This document shows, piece after piece, positions 56,501 to 64,000 of a stretch of 64,000 bases of DNA (the first letter of the stretch is position 1; every line of letters starts with the position of its first letter). Where the stretch lies: positions 1 to 64,000 of the forward strand of contig NZ_JARVRX010000019.1 of the NCBI RefSeq assembly GCF_030209435.1, given 5' to 3'. The notes under the pieces are model-generated. The model searched no databases. It was not told the DNA's origin and saw only the letters and a list, made by a program, of their open reading frames with translations. The position numbers and the translations under genes were made by a program. The stretch comes from Mycolicibacterium sp. lyk4-40-TYG-92. GTDB lineage: Bacteria; Actinomycetota; Actinomycetes; Mycobacteriales; Mycobacteriaceae.

Positions 56501-59500
56501 TGGAAGCAGGCGTCGAGCAGCGCCGGGTGCACGGTGTAGGCGCTCTGCTGCGACCGGATGGCACCGGGCAGCGCGACCGCGGCGAGCACCGTGGTGCCCG
56601 CGGTGGTGTGGGCCGCCGTCAGGCCGGAGAACGCCGGGCCGTACTGGATGCCGCGATCGGCGAACCAGGCCCGCAGGTCGCCACCGTCGACGTCTTCGGT
56701 GTGGGCGGCGACCAGCTTGGCCAAGTTGTACGCCGGGCGGGCCGCGTCATCCTCGACAGCGTGCAGCGTCGCCGCGGCGCGGCGCACCTGCTCGCCGTCC
56801 TGGTAGGTCTCGACGAGGAAGTCGATATCGCCCGACGGAACCGCCGTGGCGACCGCCGACACTGCGGTCTCCTCCTCGAGCAGCAGCATCGCCTCGAAGG
56901 TCACGTTGCGCACCTCGGAGGCCTCGCCCAGCACCTCGCGGGCCGCGCCGAGTGCCATCTCGCAGTACGCCGCACCCGGCAGCGCCGCGACGTTGTGCAC
57001 CTGGTGGTCACCCAGCCAGGGCTGCACGCCGGTGCCCACGTCGGACTGCCAGACGTGCCGCTCGGGCTCCTCCGGGAGCCGCACATGTGCGCCGAGCAGC
57101 GGGTGCACGGCCAGCGACGCCCCGCCGGGGGCCTGCTCGTGCGGATCCCGCGTCAGGATCAGGTGGTTGCGGGTCCAGGTCGGCAGCGGCACGTCGACCA
57201 GCACGCCGTCGGGGTAGATGGCCGAGAAGTCGATGGCGGCGCCGGCGGCGTGCAGATCGGCGACGACGTCGCGCAGACCGTTCGGCACGTCCTGTTCGCG
57301 GCGCATTGCGGCGAGGGCCGCGATGCCGATGTCCTGGTGCGTGGCGTTCTGGTTGACGGCGTGCACCAGCAGCGGGTGCGGGGCCAGCTCGATGAACACC
57401 CGGAAGCCGTCGTCGAGGGCGGCCTGCACGGCAGCACCGAAACGCACGGTGTGGCGCAGGTTGTCGACCCAGTAGTCCGCGTCGTAGTCCGCAGGGTCAC
57501 GCGGGTCGTACTGCGTGGCCGAGTAGTACGGCACCGTCGGCTCGTCGGGCTCGAGGTCCTCGAGGGCGTCGGCGAGCTCGTCCAGGATCGGGTCGACCTG
57601 TGGGGTGTGCGACGCGACGTCGACAGCGACCTCGCGGGCCATGACGCCCCGCTCGTCCCAGTCCTTGACCAGTGCGCGGATGGCGTCCTTGTCACCACCG
57701 ACGACGGTCGACTGCGGTGAGGCGACGACCGCCAGCACGACGTCGCTGACGCCGCGGGCGCCGAGCTCGGAGAGCACCTGCTGGGCGGGCAGCTCTACCG
57801 ATGCCATGGCGCCCGAGCCGGACACCTTGAGCATCAGGTTCGACCGGCGGCAGATCACCTTCACGCCATCTTCCAGCGACAGTGCGCCGGAGACGACGGC
57901 CGCGGCCGACTCGCCCATCGAGTGGCCGATGACCGCGCCCGGCTGCACGCCGTAGGACCGCAGGGTGGCGGCCAGCGCCACCTGGATCGCGAACACGGCG
58001 GGCTGGATGCGGTCGATGCCGGTCACGGTCTCACCGGCGGTGATGGCCTCGGTGATCGAGAAGCCCGACTCCGCTTCGATGAGCGGTTCGATCTCGGCGA
58101 TGGCGGCGGCGAAGGCGGGCTCGGCGGCCAGCAGGCCGGCACCCATGGCCGCCCATTGCGAACCCTGGCCCGAGAAAACCCACACCGGGCCGCGGTCGCC
58201 CTTGCCGGCGGCCGGCTGGTAGGGGGTCTCGCTGTCGGCGACGTCGCGGAGCGCCTGGATCAGGCCGGCGGCGTCCTCGGCGAGGACGGCGGCGCGTACC
58301 GGGCGGTGTGCGCGCCGACGCGACAGTGTGTAGGCGGTGTCGGCAAGGTCGAGGGCATCGCCCTGGGCCTCGGCCCAATCGGCCAGTTTGCCGGCGGTGC
58401 GGCGCAGTTGGTCGGCCGAGGTGGAGGACACCGGGAACAGGAGTTTGCCATCACCGGCCAAGCCCCCCTGGCCCTCGGACCCGACGACGCGCGGCGACGA
58501 CTCCGCCGGCGCCTGCTCGACGACGGCATGCACGTTGGTGCCGGACAGGCCGTAGGCGGACACCGCGGCGCGGCGCGGGTGGTCGGCGGTCGCCGGCCAC
58601 GGCACGAGGTCGGTCGGCACGAACAGCCCGGTGCTGATGGCCGCCATCTCGGCGGGCATCTCGTTGAAATAGAGGTTCTTCGGCACCACGCCGTGCTGCA
58701 GGGCCAGGACGGCCTTCATCAGGCCGACGGCACCCGATGCCGACTGCGCATGCCCGACATTGGTCTTGACCGAACCCAGCACGACCGGCCCTTGCTTGCC
58801 GTAAACCGTTGCCAGACTTGAGTATTCGATCGGATCACCAACCGGCGTTCCGGTGCCGTGCGCCTCGACGTAGCCGACGGTGGCGGGATCGATCGCGGCG
58901 AGGTCGAGCGCACGCTGGTAGACCGCGACCTGGGCGTCCGCGCCTGGGGTCGCGATGTTGACCGTGTGGCCGTCCTGGTTGCTCGCCGTGCCGCGGATGA
59001 CCGCCAGAACGCGATCGCCGTCACGCTGCGCGTCGTCCAGGCGCTTCATCATGAACATGACCGACGCCTCGGCGGAGACGAAGCCGTCTGCGGCGACGTC
59101 GAAGGCGTGGCAGTGGCCGGTCGGCGACAGCATGCCCTGGGCAGAACCCGAGGACATCTTGCGCGGCTCCAGCATGATCGACACACCGCCGGCGAGGGCG
59201 GCGTCGCTCTCCCCGTCGTGCAGGCTGCGGCACGCGTTGTGGATGGCGAGCAGGCTCGACGAACAGGCCGAGTCGACGGTGTACGACGGGCCGTGCGCAC
59301 CGAGGTGGTAGGAGACGCGACCCGAGGCGAGGCTGAAGTTGTTACCCGTGAAGCCGTACGGGCCCTCGATGGCGTGGGCGTCGGCGGCCAGCAGCTGGTA
59401 GTCGCCGTGGGTCATACCCACGAACACACCGGTGAGCGAGCCGGCCAGGGTGACGGGGTCGATGCCCGCGTGCTCCACGGCCTCCCAAGAGGTTTCGAGG

Positions 59501-59796
59501 ATCAGGCGGTGCTGCGGGTCGATCGCGGTGGCTTCGCGCTCGCTGATGTTGAAGAAGTCGGCGTCGAAGCCGGCAACGTCATCGAGGAAACCGCCCCACT
59601 TGGAGACCGACCGGCCGGGCACGCCGGGCTCCGGGTCGTAGTACTCCTCTGCGTCCCACCGTTCCAGCGGAACTTTGGTAACCAGGTCGTCACCGCGCAG
59701 CAGGGCTTCCCACAGCTCGTCCGGCGAACTGATGCCGCCAGGAAGCCGGCATGCCATGCCGATGATCGCGACGGGTGTCGTCGGTGACCCACCCAC
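53512..59796 (-). CDS. pks5: Mas-like reducing polyketide synthase, Pks5-type
   Basis: A 2094-residue iterative type I PKS making methyl-branched fatty acids. Domains: KS (1-430; active Cys178 in VDSACSSSLL, His313 in EAHGTGTP, His349 in TNVGHA), AT (about 540-850; GHSMGESAAA near 625 and VASH near 728, the methylmalonyl-type word), DH (about 895-1180; DHQVHNVAALPGAAY near 932, with N where many DHs have G, as in Mas), ER (about 1420-1735; HSGTGGVGQAA near 1555), KR (about 1755-1950) and ACP (about 2010-2085; YGLDSLGALEL with the phosphopantetheine Ser). The length fits Pks5 (about 2108). No thioesterase; PapA offloads. Start GTG 59796. Confidence 0.92.
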   Translation of the reverse strand: MGGSPTTPVAIIGMACRLPGGISSPDELWEALLRGDDLVTKVPLERWDAEEYYDPEPGVPGRSVSKWGGFLDDVAGFDADFFNISEREATAIDPQHRLILETSWEAVEHAGIDPVTLAGSLTGVFVGMTHGDYQLLAADAHAIEGPYGFTGNNFSLASGRVSYHLGAHGPSYTVDSACSSSLLAIHNACRSLHDGESDAALAGGVSIMLEPRKMSSGSAQGMLSPTGHCHAFDVAADGFVSAEASVMFMMKRLDDAQRDGDRVLAVIRGTASNQDGHTVNIATPGADAQVAVYQRALDLAAIDPATVGYVEAHGTGTPVGDPIEYSSLATVYGKQGPVVLGSVKTNVGHAQSASGAVGLMKAVLALQHGVVPKNLYFNEMPAEMAAISTGLFVPTDLVPWPATADHPRRAAVSAYGLSGTNVHAVVEQAPAESSPRVVGSEGQGGLAGDGKLLFPVSSTSADQLRRTAGKLADWAEAQGDALDLADTAYTLSRRRAHRPVRAAVLAEDAAGLIQALRDVADSETPYQPAAGKGDRGPVWVFSGQGSQWAAMGAGLLAAEPAFAAAIAEIEPLIEAESGFSITEAITAGETVTGIDRIQPAVFAIQVALAATLRSYGVQPGAVIGHSMGESAAAVVSGALSLEDGVKVICRRSNLMLKVSGSGAMASVELPAQQVLSELGARGVSDVVLAVVASPQSTVVGGDKDAIRALVKDWDERGVMAREVAVDVASHTPQVDPILDELADALEDLEPDEPTVPYYSATQYDPRDPADYDADYWVDNLRHTVRFGAAVQAALDDGFRVFIELAPHPLLVHAVNQNATHQDIGIAALAAMRREQDVPNGLRDVVADLHAAGAAIDFSAIYPDGVLVDVPLPTWTRNHLILTRDPHEQAPGGASLAVHPLLGAHVRLPEEPERHVWQSDVGTGVQPWLGDHQVHNVAALPGAAYCEMALGAAREVLGEASEVRNVTFEAMLLLEEETAVSAVATAVPSGDIDFLVETYQDGEQVRRAAATLHAVEDDAARPAYNLAKLVAAHTEDVDGGDLRAWFADRGIQYGPAFSGLTAAHTTAGTTVLAAVALPGAIRSQQSAYTVHPALLDACFQAVAAHPDLHGDTTGALMLPLGVGRLRAYESTRNAHYCYVKLVGLSPTAVEADIDVLDENGAVLLAVSGLRLGTGVSEEGQRERLLNERLLNIEWRSQDAPVANVVDPGRWLLISAAADADSLTEKLSEVLQSDEADVSTMAWPADADHASNLESLQATLTAKPFKGVVIVTGAPEGSAASASAATAQRGVAQVEQLVHIVRGLPDVPGQPARLYVLTRGARTVAPGDVANLEQGGIRGFMRAIGMEYPAMRPTQIDLDVQADVAHVAAELLSGSEEDETAWRSGEWFTARLNLSQLQPEERRTTVVRPETDGVQLQIRTPGDLSSAELAAYERVAPGPGQIEVSVAASNLNFADVLVAYGRYPSFEGRLPQPGADFAGVVTAVGPGVTDHQIGDRVAGISLTGAWKTFVTCDANLAVKIPDDLPEGSAAAVPSAHATAWYGLHNLARIQAGDKVLIHSGTGGVGQAAIAIARAAGAEIYATAGSDDRRNLLRSWGIQHVYDSRSTAFAEEIRRDTDGYGVDVVLNSLPGAAQKAGVELLTFGGRFVEIGKRDIYGDTRMGLFPFRRNLSFYALDLALLTLTNPDITRGMLETIFGQIAEGVLPVPDTTHYPLSEAGTAIRVMGAAGHTGKLVLDIPHTGEFEAVLSPEQAPVYRADGSYIVTGGLSGLGLFLAEKLAAGGCGRIVLNARSEPSAATAKAIEAVRSKGAEVEVVLGDIAAADTAARLVAAAESTGKPLRGVLHGAAVVEDATLPNITDELIERDWAPKVYGAWYLHEATAGSELDWFCSFSSAAAMVGSPGQGAYAAANSWLDAFTQWRRAQGLPATAIAWGAWAKIGAGQGMAADEAMAIDPEDGAYAFDAIIRHDRAYAGYAPVAGADWLVAFAQTSKFAESFANIGRGGAGTSEFLAEFHALSEEERPARLRRLITDAMSMILRRSVDPDRPLAEYGLDSLGALELRTRIEAETGVRIGSSDITNVRALAERLGEAISTAIST

Positions 59797-60419
59797 TTAG
59801 CTACCGCCTCTCCGTGCAGTCCGGCCCTACTCCGACACACCGTGCCGGGTGGCTTTGCAGACCGCGCTCAAAATCTCTGCGAAATCGTCTTTGCCGCGTT
59901 AAACAAACTGGCTCGAAATCCTACCGGGTCAAATTAACTGATCCGACGATTCGGGGCTACCCGTTTCGGCCGAATCACTACTAGGCGACCGTCAGCAGCG
60001 GATATCCGCAGCACACTCGCCGCGGAAGGCCCAACCCGCCCGGCGCGCCGTTGCGCAGGGGTTTGGTTCGGAGCCATTTCGAACCAGCCACGGGGCGGAA
60101 GCATAGCGGTCCGTAGCGAACATCGTTCACCCCAGCACCGCGCCAACGCAGAGCCGGTGAGAGAGCAAATGTTTGCATGGATATGGTTATTGAAATTCGA
60201 GCAACGCAATGAAAATCGCAGAACTACAGGCTGCGGCCATAAAATCGTATTGTCGGCAATTGTAGATACGCATGGTACGAAATATCTGGTGTGACGAACT
60301 CCGCTCGATACGGGCAAAAAATCAACATGCCGGACATCTGCGTGTATTCGAAAGTCCCGTGCTGAGGGCGGTCCGCATCGCTTCCGAAGCGGACCCATAT
60401 CTCGCACGCGCAAACTCCG
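59797..60419. other. 623-bp intergenic region between lipL and pks
   Basis: No gene is supported. The longest open frame here (minus, 59934-60413) has atypical composition and no ribosome site. The part 60180-60400 is A/T-rich. A TAGGAT word (minus, 59923-59918) could be a pks -10, but the -35 partner is poor. It must hold the pks operon promoter, so a binding site for a LOS regulator is likely somewhere here. Confidence 0.45.
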
Positions 60420-61712
60420 TCAACCCGCAACCGGGGCCGGATCCGCGTATGGCGCACCGAACTCCATGACCCGACAGAAACCGTTGCTGCGTGCCTGTGC
60501 GGCGCCGCGTCGCACCATTGCCGCGAGCGCCACGAAACCGGCCTGATCGGCAAGCATCAGCGGCGTCAACAGGCGGTTGTGCACGAAACCGAAAGCCAGT
60601 CCCCGATCGGGATCCGCCCACCCCAGCGAGCCACCCAGGCCGACATGGCCGAACCCGGGCATGACTCCCGGGATCGGCGTGCCGTGGTACCCGAGGTTGA
60701 AGTCCATCGGCAGGCCGAGGCCCAGGTCCGGAAACAGGCTGCCCGGCCCCCGCAGCTGCGCCACGGTGCCCGCGGACAGGAAGCGCAGGCCGTCCATCTG
60801 GCCGCCGTTGGCCAACGCGCCGTAGAGGCGGCCCAGCGCTCGCGCCGTGGCCACGCCGTTGGCGCCCGGCATCTCGGAATCCAGCAGCGGTGTGTCGCCC
60901 TGTGCCATCGACCGCATGCCGGTGAAATACATCGACCCGAACCCGCCCGAGAAGGGCAACCTCGCCACGTGCGGCGCCACCGCGTCGAACAGCGGATTGC
61001 GGATGCGGAACTGCGGGCCGATGATCTGCGCGGGCCGCGTGGGCGCATCCGCGGCCGGCCGGCCGAGATGCAGACCGTCGGTGCCGAGCGGCTCCGCCAA
61101 CTCGGTGCGGAACAGGTCCCGCATGCCCTGCCCGGTCACCGCGCGGGCCAGGCCGGACAACAGCCAGCCGTAGGTGATGGCGTGGTACGCCGGACGTCCC
61201 TTCATCCAGCTCATCGGAGCCGCCGCCAGCCGCTGTTCCATGAGGCGGTGGTCCATCAGCTCCTCGCGCGTGGCACCGTTCAGCTGCGAGAGCCCGGCGC
61301 GGTGCCGCATCAGCTCCCGCACCGTCACGCCGGCCTTGCCGTTGGCCGCGAAGGCCGGCCAGTAGTCGGCGACGGGCGCGTCGTACGCGATCAGGCCGCG
61401 ATCCGCCAGGCGGTGGATGACGGTCGAGGCCAACCCCTTGGTCGCCGAGAAGACCATGGCGCCGGTGTCCGCGTCCCATGGCCGGGTGCCCCACCGATCG
61501 GCCCACCCCGTCCACACGTCGACGACGGGAACGCCGTCGAGATACACCGAGAGAGCACCACCGCCCAGAAAGCGGCTGGGGAACAGGGCCGAAAAGGCCC
61601 GCACCACAGTTGCGAAGTTCGGGTCAGCGGCACCGTGAACGCCCTGCGGAAGAGGCCCGCCGGCGGACCGGAGAGGCGCGACGTTGCGCTCCCGGCGAAT
61701 TGCGTTGGTCAT
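60420..61712 (-). CDS. lipL: LipL-type esterase (beta-lactamase fold)
   Basis: A 430-residue serine esterase of the beta-lactamase/family VIII carboxylesterase type. The SxxK motif is SATKGLASTV (near residue 86), and the YGWLLSGLARAVTG stretch offers the second catalytic Tyr. The M. tuberculosis Rv1497 LipL is 429 residues and also follows meaB, which supports the name. ATG 61712 is chosen; upstream in-frame TTG is less likely. It probably hydrolyses acyl esters at or near the membrane. Same strand as the mutB-meaB pair but 358 bp away, so likely separately transcribed. Confidence 0.87.
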   Translation of the reverse strand: MTNAIRRERNVAPLRSAGGPLPQGVHGAADPNFATVVRAFSALFPSRFLGGGALSVYLDGVPVVDVWTGWADRWGTRPWDADTGAMVFSATKGLASTVIHRLADRGLIAYDAPVADYWPAFAANGKAGVTVRELMRHRAGLSQLNGATREELMDHRLMEQRLAAAPMSWMKGRPAYHAITYGWLLSGLARAVTGQGMRDLFRTELAEPLGTDGLHLGRPAADAPTRPAQIIGPQFRIRNPLFDAVAPHVARLPFSGGFGSMYFTGMRSMAQGDTPLLDSEMPGANGVATARALGRLYGALANGGQMDGLRFLSAGTVAQLRGPGSLFPDLGLGLPMDFNLGYHGTPIPGVMPGFGHVGLGGSLGWADPDRGLAFGFVHNRLLTPLMLADQAGFVALAAMVRRGAAQARSNGFCRVMEFGAPYADPAPVAG

Positions 61713-62070
61713 TACCAAATGATGACGTGCGCCTGCCGCAGATCATCTTCGACGTTATCAATCTGTTAGCTAAAAAGGCTGGATACACAGGTTCGGCATG
61801 TCCGGTATATGCGGTTCAAGATCGCACTTACGCCGGCGTAACCCGTTGCGAAAGTCATCGTCGCCTTCACGAACTGACAGTTCAGGCCGCCTGACCAGCG
61901 AAGTATTCCGGTAGCCACGCACGCGGTATCGCATTTTTGCCCGCATGTCCGGTCGACCGCGGGACCACCCCGAAAATGGTTTCGCCAGCGCCCCGCCCGA
62001 ATACCCGCCCGGCCGGTTCCGGCATTGCGCCGGCAAACCCGCCGGCAATCTCGGACCCGACGGGGTCCGG
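61713..62070. other. 358-bp intergenic region between meaB and lipL
   Basis: No gene is supported. The lipL-proximal 150 bp is A/T-rich, the distal half G/C-rich. Open frames here are shadows without ribosome sites. No strong promoter or hairpin was recognised. Confidence 0.4.
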
Positions 62071-63045
62071 TCAGTTCGCGAGTTCGATGATGCGCTGTGC
62101 CGCCAACGCCGGCGTCAGCTCGCCCGCACGCACCTGGCGTTCCACCTCGTCGCGGTTCGCCTTGACGGCCGGATTCGACAGCACCCGGTCCAGCACGGTG
62201 TCGCGCACCATCGTCCACGTCCAGTCGACCTGCTGGGCGCGCCGCCGGGCCTCGAATTCACCTGCCGCACTGAGGGTTTCCCGATGCTTGAGCACGGTGT
62301 CCCACATCGCGGCCAGGCCGTCACCGGTCAGTGCGCTCATGGTCAGCACCGGCGGCCGCCAGAGGGTGTCGCGCGGATAGATCAACCGGATCGCCCCGGA
62401 CAGTTCCCGTGCTGCGGCCTTGGCTTCGATGGCGTGCTCACCGTCGGCCTTGTTGACGACGATGACGTCGGCGAGCTCCAGGACACCCTTCTTGATGCCC
62501 TGCAACTGGTCGCCCGTGCGAGCCAGGGTCAGGAACACGAAGGTGTCGACCATGTTGGCCACCGTCACCTCGGACTGGCCCACGCCGACGGTCTCGACCA
62601 GCACCACGTCGTAACCGGCCGCCTCGAGCAACACGATGGTCTCGCGGGTGGCCTTGGCCACGCCGCCGAGCGTGCCCGACGTCGGCGACGGCCGGATGTA
62701 GGCCTCCGGCTGCACGGCCAGCTGCGCCATCCGGGTCTTGTCGCCGAGGATCGAACCGCCGGTACGGGTCGACGACGGGTCGACGGCCAGCACCGCGACG
62801 CGGTGGCCCCGCTCGATCAGGTGCATGCCGAGCGCTTCGATCGTCGTCGACTTGCCGACACCGGGGACGCCCGTGATGCCGACGTGCAGGGCCCGCCCCG
62901 CTTCTGGGGTGAGCTCGAGCAGCAGCTGCTGCGCGGCGTCACGATGGTCGGCCCGGGTGGACTCGACCAGCGTGATGGCACGCGACAGCGCGGCCCGATC
63001 GCCGGCGCGGATCCTGGCCGCGAGTTCAGGCACCGGCGTCATCAT
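62071..63045 (-). CDS. meaB: Methylmalonyl-CoA mutase-associated GTPase MeaB
   Basis: A 324-residue G3E-type GTPase that guards and reloads the B12 cofactor of methylmalonyl-CoA mutase. Walker A is GITGVPGVGKST (near 57-68), then VDPSSTRTGGSILGDKTRM and the GTP-specificity element VVNKADG; the C-terminal arm mediates dimer contact. ATG 63045 has GAGGTGGG upstream and lies 7 nt after the mutB stop, so the two are one operon. Equivalent to Rv1496. Confidence 0.93.
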   Translation of the reverse strand: MMTPVPELAARIRAGDRAALSRAITLVESTRADHRDAAQQLLLELTPEAGRALHVGITGVPGVGKSTTIEALGMHLIERGHRVAVLAVDPSSTRTGGSILGDKTRMAQLAVQPEAYIRPSPTSGTLGGVAKATRETIVLLEAAGYDVVLVETVGVGQSEVTVANMVDTFVFLTLARTGDQLQGIKKGVLELADVIVVNKADGEHAIEAKAAARELSGAIRLIYPRDTLWRPPVLTMSALTGDGLAAMWDTVLKHRETLSAAGEFEARRRAQQVDWTWTMVRDTVLDRVLSNPAVKANRDEVERQVRAGELTPALAAQRIIELAN

Positions 63046-63052
63046 GCCCACC

Positions 63053-64000
63053 TCAGAGCTTGTAGCCCAGCCGCTCGGCGAGCTTGCCCAACAGGCCGAT
63101 CGCGGCATCGGCGATCACCGTGCCGGGCGGGAAGATCGCCGCGGCGCCCGCCTGGTACAGCTCGTCGAAGTCGCCCGGCGGGATCACGCCGCCGACCACG
63201 ACCATGATGTCCGGACGCCCCACCTCGGCCAGTGCGTCGCGCAGCGCGGGCACCAGCGTGAGGTGACCGGCAGCCAGCGAGGACACCCCGACCACGTGCA
63301 CGTCGTTGTCGGCCGCCTGCCGCGCCACCTCGTCGGGCGTGGAGAACAGCGAGCCGACGTCCACGTCGAAGCCGATGTCGGCGAACGCGGTGGCGATCAC
63401 CTTCTGGCCGCGGTCGTGGCCGTCCTGACCCATCTTGGCCACCAGGATGCGCGGCCGGCGGCCATCGGCCTCGGCGAACTTCTCGACCAATTCGGTTGCG
63501 GTGCTCACGTTTCCGGTCTTCCCCACCTCGTCGCGGTAGACGCCGGCGATGGTGCGGATCTCGGCCTGGTGCCGGCCGTACACCTTCTCCAGCGCGTCGG
63601 AGATCTCGCCGACGGTGGCCTTGGCGCGGGCCGCGTTGATGGCCAGCGCCATCAGGTTGTTACCCAGGCCGTCTTCCCCGGCGTGTCCGGATTCGCCTGC
63701 GGCACGGGTCAATTCAGCCAGCGCCGCCTGCGTGGCGGCCTCGTCACGGTCGGCGCGCAGCTGCTCGAGCTTGGCGAGCTGCTCGGCCCGCACCCGGCTG
63801 TTCTCGACCTTGAGGACCTCGATCTCCTGGTCCTCGTCGACCTGGTACTTGTTGACGCCGATCACCGTCTGGGCGCCGGAGTCGATGCGGGCCTGGGTCC
63901 GGGCGGCGGCCTCTTCGATGCGCAGCTTCGGGATGCCCTCGCCGATGGCCTGCGCCATGCCGCCGTGCTCGGCGACCTCCTTGATGTGGGCGCGGGCCTT
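63053..64000 (-). CDS. mutB: Methylmalonyl-CoA mutase large subunit (partial, 3' part)
   Basis: The C-terminal 315 residues of the B12-dependent mutase interconverting succinyl-CoA and methylmalonyl-CoA; the gene continues past the right edge with no stop. Visible: KARAHIKEVAEHGGMAQAIG at the edge, VIGVNKYQVDEDQEIEVLKV, and the B12-binding domain with KMGQDGHDRGQKVIATAF (His ligand in DGHDRG). It feeds methylmalonyl-CoA, the extender of the Pks5-like enzyme. The internal ATG at 63958 is not the real start. Confidence 0.95.
   Translation of the reverse strand, partial: KARAHIKEVAEHGGMAQAIGEGIPKLRIEEAAARTQARIDSGAQTVIGVNKYQVDEDQEIEVLKVENSRVRAEQLAKLEQLRADRDEAATQAALAELTRAAGESGHAGEDGLGNNLMALAINAARAKATVGEISDALEKVYGRHQAEIRTIAGVYRDEVGKTGNVSTATELVEKFAEADGRRPRILVAKMGQDGHDRGQKVIATAFADIGFDVDVGSLFSTPDEVARQAADNDVHVVGVSSLAAGHLTLVPALRDALAEVGRPDIMVVVGGVIPPGDFDELYQAGAAAIFPPGTVIADAAIGLLGKLAERLGYKL

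Noticed and set aside
53491..57720. Long plus-strand open frame antisense to the pks gene
   Set aside because: It mirrors the high-GC third-position bias of the pks frame; composition (His/Arg/Gln-rich, no domain) is a shadow.
41636..59796. Trehalose polyphleate (TPP) locus rather than LOS
   Set aside because: TPP loci carry a PE gene, PapA3 and MmpL10 in a compact order elsewhere in the genome; the position next to lipL/meaB/mutB and ileS and the GT1 and WS/DGAT genes fit the pks5 LOS locus better. Not excluded for substrate.
59934..60413. 159-residue minus frame in the lipL-pks gap
   Set aside because: Poor codon use, no ribosome site, no recognisable domain, A/T-rich surroundings.

Overview
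The window is a high-GC (about two-thirds G+C by eye) actinobacterial chromosome segment and almost certainly comes from a mycobacterium, probably a rapid grower. The evidence is the gene content and order: methylmalonyl-CoA mutase (mutB) and meaB next to a LipL-type esterase, a Mas-like polyketide synthase with PapA, FAAL and MmpL partners, then ileS, dinX, ansA, lspA, rluD and dnaE1. That backbone follows the M. tuberculosis Rv1493-Rv1550 order from memory, with different accessory genes in the gaps. Many genes start at GTG or TTG, and many have a TANNNT -10 box only 6-9 nt before the start codon, as in mycobacterial leaderless transcripts. No rRNA, tRNA, CRISPR array, insertion sequence or prophage was seen.

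Layout, left to right. 1-10.4 kb: transport and metabolism (NCS1 permease, DMT exporter, LysR regulator with thioesterase, serine hydrolase, RDD protein, the lipT-lppI pair, a FadD11-like acyl-CoA ligase). 10.4-14 kb: dnaE1. 14-17.5 kb: TetR regulator with a promoter/operator I can read base by base, and a DrrABC-like ABC exporter. 17.5-25.5 kb: a glycan cluster (GT2, UDP-glucose 6-dehydrogenase, GT4-like, FkbM methyltransferase, GT-C membrane glycosyltransferase, polysaccharide pyruvyl transferase) that predicts an acidic, O-methylated, pyruvylated glycan. 25.5-32.8 kb: rarD-rluD-lspA, ansA, an OafA-type acyltransferase, dinX and an S4 protein. 32.8-36.1 kb: a GAP/Sap-like membrane protein and two tandem GT87 glycosyltransferases. 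36.1-39.5 kb: ileS with a translational T-box leader. 39.5-41.5 kb: a half condensation-domain protein divergent from an HTH protein and a membrane protein, with perfect palindromes between them. 41.6-59.8 kb: a lipooligosaccharide (LOS)-type locus (FAAL, FkbM, MmpL12-like, GT1, two WS/DGAT-like acyltransferases, PapA, Pks5-like synthase). 60.4-64 kb: lipL, meaB and the 3' part of mutB.

How it fits together. The LOS-type locus should make methyl-branched acyl chains (FAAL loads a starter, Pks extends it with methylmalonyl-CoA), move them to sugar with PapA and the accessory acyltransferases, glycosylate with GT1 and export with MmpL. Pyruvylated trehalose-based acidic LOS are known in M. smegmatis, so the pyruvyl transferase, dehydrogenase and methyltransferase of the 17.5-25.5 kb cluster may decorate the same glycolipid. 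That link is inference. The least explained parts are the acidic-glycan cluster, the HTH/membrane-protein/half-C-domain group, and the tandem GT87 genes with the GAP protein.
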